Part shown: positions 3,029 through 5,562 of the stretch, piece by piece | How positions within the stretch are numbered: position 1 is the stretch's first letter | Layout of the letters: each line of letters opens with the position of its first letter | Source: Candidatus Aenigmatarchaeota archaeon | Lineage (GTDB): Archaea > EX4484-52 > B79-G9 | NCBI GenBank assembly: GCA_023139785.1 | Contig: JAGLMX010000046.1 | Location: forward strand, 1-5,562 | DNA length: 5,562 nucleotides | Direction of reading: 5' to 3' | Notes under the pieces: model-generated | The model's input: the letters and a program-made list of their open reading frames with translations, nothing else | What the model was told of the DNA's origin: nothing | The model's database searches: none | Program-made: the position numbers and the translations under genes

Positions 3029-5562
3029 ATGTACGACCAAAAAGAAATCGAGAAGAAAATAGCAGAACTCTGGAAAAAAGAAGACGTCCCGAATAAAGTC
3101 AGGACAAGAAACCCGAAAGGCAAAAAATGCTATGTCCTCGACGGTCCGCCATACACAACAGGAGAGCCTCATGTCGGGCATCTTAGAACCACCCTTGCAA
3201 AGGATCTCTGGATAAAGCTAAGAATGATGCAAGGGCATAATGTGCGCATACAACCTGGTTTCGACTGCAACGGGCTTCCGATTGAAAACAAGGTTGAGCT
3301 GGAGCTTGGTGTAAAGTGCAAGAGCGACATAGAAAAAATTGGTGTCGACAAGTTCATGAAAACCTGCGAGCAATATGCTGAAGGAAACATACCAAAATGG
3401 CTTGATGTATACAAGCGCTTTGCAGCATGGGTTGGCTGGGTTGAGCCATACAAGACATACAAAAACTATTACCACGAAAGCGGCTGGTGGACAATAAAAC
3501 AGATTTATGACAAGGGATTTTTGATTCCCGGCGAAAAGCCGCTCTACTGGTGCCCGCACTGCGAAACAGCAATTTCTGCGTTTGAAGCACAAGACAGCTA
3601 TAAAGACGTTACAGACCCTGCAGTTTATGTAAAATTTCCGCTCAAAGAAAAGGAAAAAGAATATCTCGTAATATTTACCACAACCCCTTGGACTTTTCCG
3701 GCAAATGTTGCCGCAGCAGTACACCCCGATGAAAAATACGTACGTGTTAATGCAAATGGCGAGGTTCTGATTCTTGCAGAAAAACTCCTGAAAGACGTTA
3801 TGAAAAAAGCAAAGGTTTCTAATTACAAAGTTCTTGAAACATTTCAAGGAAAGAAGCTTGAGGGAACAAAGTACCTGCCCGCACTTGACATCCCACTTCA
3901 AAAAGGGCTTGAAAAAGAAGCGAAAGCGCAAAAAGTCATACTTTCGGTTCCGATACTCCTGAAAAAGGGCGCGGGCAAGACCGCAGTCAAGACAGGCTCT
4001 GATGCAAAAGCAGAATTCGGCCATCTTGTCACAATGGATGTCGGAACAGGAATAGTCCACATTGCTCCCGGCCACGGACAGGAAGACAACCGCATCGGTG
4101 CGCACTATGGTTTGCCGGTTGTTTCGCCTGTGAAAGAAGACGGAACATTTGAGGACGATGCCGGAGAGTTCAAAGGACTATTTGTCAAGGACGCAGACAA
4201 AAAAATAATCAAATACCTGAAAAAACGCGGGCTTCTTCTTTATTCCGAGCAGATAACACACTCTTACCCTCTTTGCTGGAGATGTAAAAGCCCACTAATA
4301 TTTAGAATGAGCAAACAGTGGTTCTTCAAAATTGATGCAATAAAGCAGAAAATGCTTGATGCCAACAGCAAAATAAACTGGATGCCTGATTTTGCGCGCG
4401 TCCGTATGCACAACTGGCTTGAGGATGCTGAGGATTGGGCATTCTCAACCCAGAGATACTGGGGCATCTCAATACCCATATGGGTCTGCGAAGATTGCGG
4501 TAAAACCAAAGTCATAGGTTCACGCAAGGAACTCCAAAAAGAAGCCATAGAAAAAATACCAAATGATGTTGACTTGCACAAAAATACTGTTGACAAAATC
4601 CACATAAAGTGCCAATGCGGCAAAACAATGAGCCGCATCCGCGATACTGCAAACGTATGGTTTGACTCAGGCATTGCGCCCTGGGCGTCAATGGGATACC
4701 CATTCCAAAACAAAGACGTTTTTGAAAAGTTCTGGCCCGCAGACCAGATATCAGAGAGTCAGGATCAGGTTCGCGCATGGTTCTACCACATGCTTTTCAT
4801 GGGAATGATAACTTTTGATGAGACTCCTTTCAAGGCAGCCTCAGTCACCGGATGGGTGCTTGACAAAAAAGGAGAGAAAATGTCAAAATCCCTCGGAAAT
4901 GTGATTTCTGCAGAGGCTGCAATAGATGAACTTGGCACAGATGTTGTGCGCTTCTACTATTGCTATGACACCGCATCATGGGACACGCAAAAGTTCAACA
5001 AAGACTCTGCGCGCGAGATAAACAGGATTCTAAACTCTCTTTGGAATGTAAAAGAGTTTTACAATAGCTATGGCGGAACCAAAGAAGAAAAAATAACCCC
5101 TGCACGTCTCAAAAAAGAAGACAAATGGATTCTTTCGCGCGCAAACACTTTGACAAAAGAATACACAGAACATCTTGAAAAATTCGAGTGGCATTTTGCA
5201 GGAAGAAAGCTTGCAGAATTTATACTAAACGACTTTTCGCGCTGGTATATAAAACTCGTGCGCGCACGGGTATCAACCTCTTACAAGGGCGACGACAAGG
5301 AAAACGTTTTTGCAGTAAGCGCATACATTCTTCGAAAAATAGCACTTCTGCTCACCCCCGTCTGCCCATTCATGTCAGAAGCGATATTTCAGGAAATGAA
5401 AACTTCCGGCACAAAAGAGAAATCCGTGCATTTTTGCAAGTGGCCCGAATATGACAAAGAATATGTTAACTCAGCACTTGAAAAAGACATGGATGTTGCA
5501 AAAAATATTGTTGAGGCATCGAACTCCGCAAGACAAGACAACGACCTCAAGCTCAGGTGGCC
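3029..5562 (+). CDS. ileS: isoleucyl-tRNA synthetase (3' truncated by window edge)
   Basis: A single frame is open from ATG 3029 to the window end, 844 codons without stop. GTG 3020, three codons earlier, is the only other start after the in-frame stop at 3002. IleRS activates isoleucine with ATP, charges tRNA-Ile in the cytosol and edits valine. Visible landmarks are DGPPYTTGEPHVGH, with the HIGH box as H48-V-G-H51; GFDCNGLPIENKVE (77-90), which marks IleRS rather than ValRS or LeuRS; CPHC (175-178); the editing-domain motifs TTTPW (217-221) and GTGIVHIAPGHGQED (339-353); further Cys pairs CWRC (416-419), CEDC (487-490) and CQC (528-530) that may hold zinc; WFDSG and SQDQVRAWFYH before the KMSKS loop (617-621, exact). 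The anticodon-binding helical domain follows. The usual GWDCHGLP-type sequence has Phe and Asn here. The final residues KLRWP lie in the C-terminal region, so perhaps 200 residues are missing. Confidence 0.97.
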   Translation, partial: MYDQKEIEKKIAELWKKEDVPNKVRTRNPKGKKCYVLDGPPYTTGEPHVGHLRTTLAKDLWIKLRMMQGHNVRIQPGFDCNGLPIENKVELELGVKCKSDIEKIGVDKFMKTCEQYAEGNIPKWLDVYKRFAAWVGWVEPYKTYKNYYHESGWWTIKQIYDKGFLIPGEKPLYWCPHCETAISAFEAQDSYKDVTDPAVYVKFPLKEKEKEYLVIFTTTPWTFPANVAAAVHPDEKYVRVNANGEVLILAEKLLKDVMKKAKVSNYKVLETFQGKKLEGTKYLPALDIPLQKGLEKEAKAQKVILSVPILLKKGAGKTAVKTGSDAKAEFGHLVTMDVGTGIVHIAPGHGQEDNRIGAHYGLPVVSPVKEDGTFEDDAGEFKGLFVKDADKKIIKYLKKRGLLLYSEQITHSYPLCWRCKSPLIFRMSKQWFFKIDAIKQKMLDANSKINWMPDFARVRMHNWLEDAEDWAFSTQRYWGISIPIWVCEDCGKTKVIGSRKELQKEAIEKIPNDVDLHKNTVDKIHIKCQCGKTMSRIRDTANVWFDSGIAPWASMGYPFQNKDVFEKFWPADQISESQDQVRAWFYHMLFMGMITFDETPFKAASVTGWVLDKKGEKMSKSLGNVISAEAAIDELGTDVVRFYYCYDTASWDTQKFNKDSAREINRILNSLWNVKEFYNSYGGTKEEKITPARLKKEDKWILSRANTLTKEYTEHLEKFEWHFAGRKLAEFILNDFSRWYIKLVRARVSTSYKGDDKENVFAVSAYILRKIALLLTPVCPFMSEAIFQEMKTSGTKEKSVHFCKWPEYDKEYVNSALEKDMDVAKNIVEASNSARQDNDLKLRW

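Noticed and set aside
3218..4105. Minus-strand 295-codon frame
   Set aside because: It lies wholly antisense to the clearly conserved IleRS frame, and its Cys/Phe-rich product has no family likeness.

Overview
The window looks archaeal. The tRNA gene carries two introns whose ends fold into bulge-helix-bulge splice motifs. Genes are preceded by TATA-like boxes and, where present, GGTGA/GGAGG-type ribosome binding sites, and the isoleucyl-tRNA synthetase has no Shine-Dalgarno and sits where a leaderless mRNA would start. The small, tightly packed gene set with disrupted tRNA genes would suit a DPANN-type archaeon, but that lineage assignment is inference.

Layout, all genes on the + strand. 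(1) 1-1025: C-terminal part of phosphoenolpyruvate synthase, cut by the left edge. (2) 1069-1216: a tRNA-Pro(CGG) gene interrupted by two non-canonical introns, one in the D-loop and one in the T-loop; removing both gives a regular 73-nt tRNA. (3) 1217-1582: no protein gene. Starting on the base after the tRNA there are three tandem ~102-nt units, each containing a 62-nt hairpin of the same architecture. The stem sequences differ between copies but pairing is kept, while an internal motif with tandem G.A pairs and a 12-nt loop are conserved. Three simpler hairpins follow. I do not recognise this RNA, and it is the strongest candidate here for something undescribed. (4) 1588-1633: promoter and ribosome binding site for a two-gene unit. 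(5) 1634-1963: small protein resembling DUF3467, four bases from (6) 1968-2522, a HIT-family nucleotide hydrolase/transferase with a charged tail. (7) 2523-2670: TATA-like box, a possible leaderless 23-codon ORF and a strong Shine-Dalgarno. (8) 2675-2995: an unrecognised 106-residue protein whose start region looks frameshifted or uses GTG. (9) 3029-5562: isoleucyl-tRNA synthetase, cut by the right edge.

Functionally the recognised genes are housekeeping: gluconeogenic PEP formation, tRNA-Pro supply, nucleotide-phosphate turnover and isoleucine charging. Novelty is concentrated in the non-coding block 1069-1582, where an intron-bearing tRNA abuts a repeated structured RNA.
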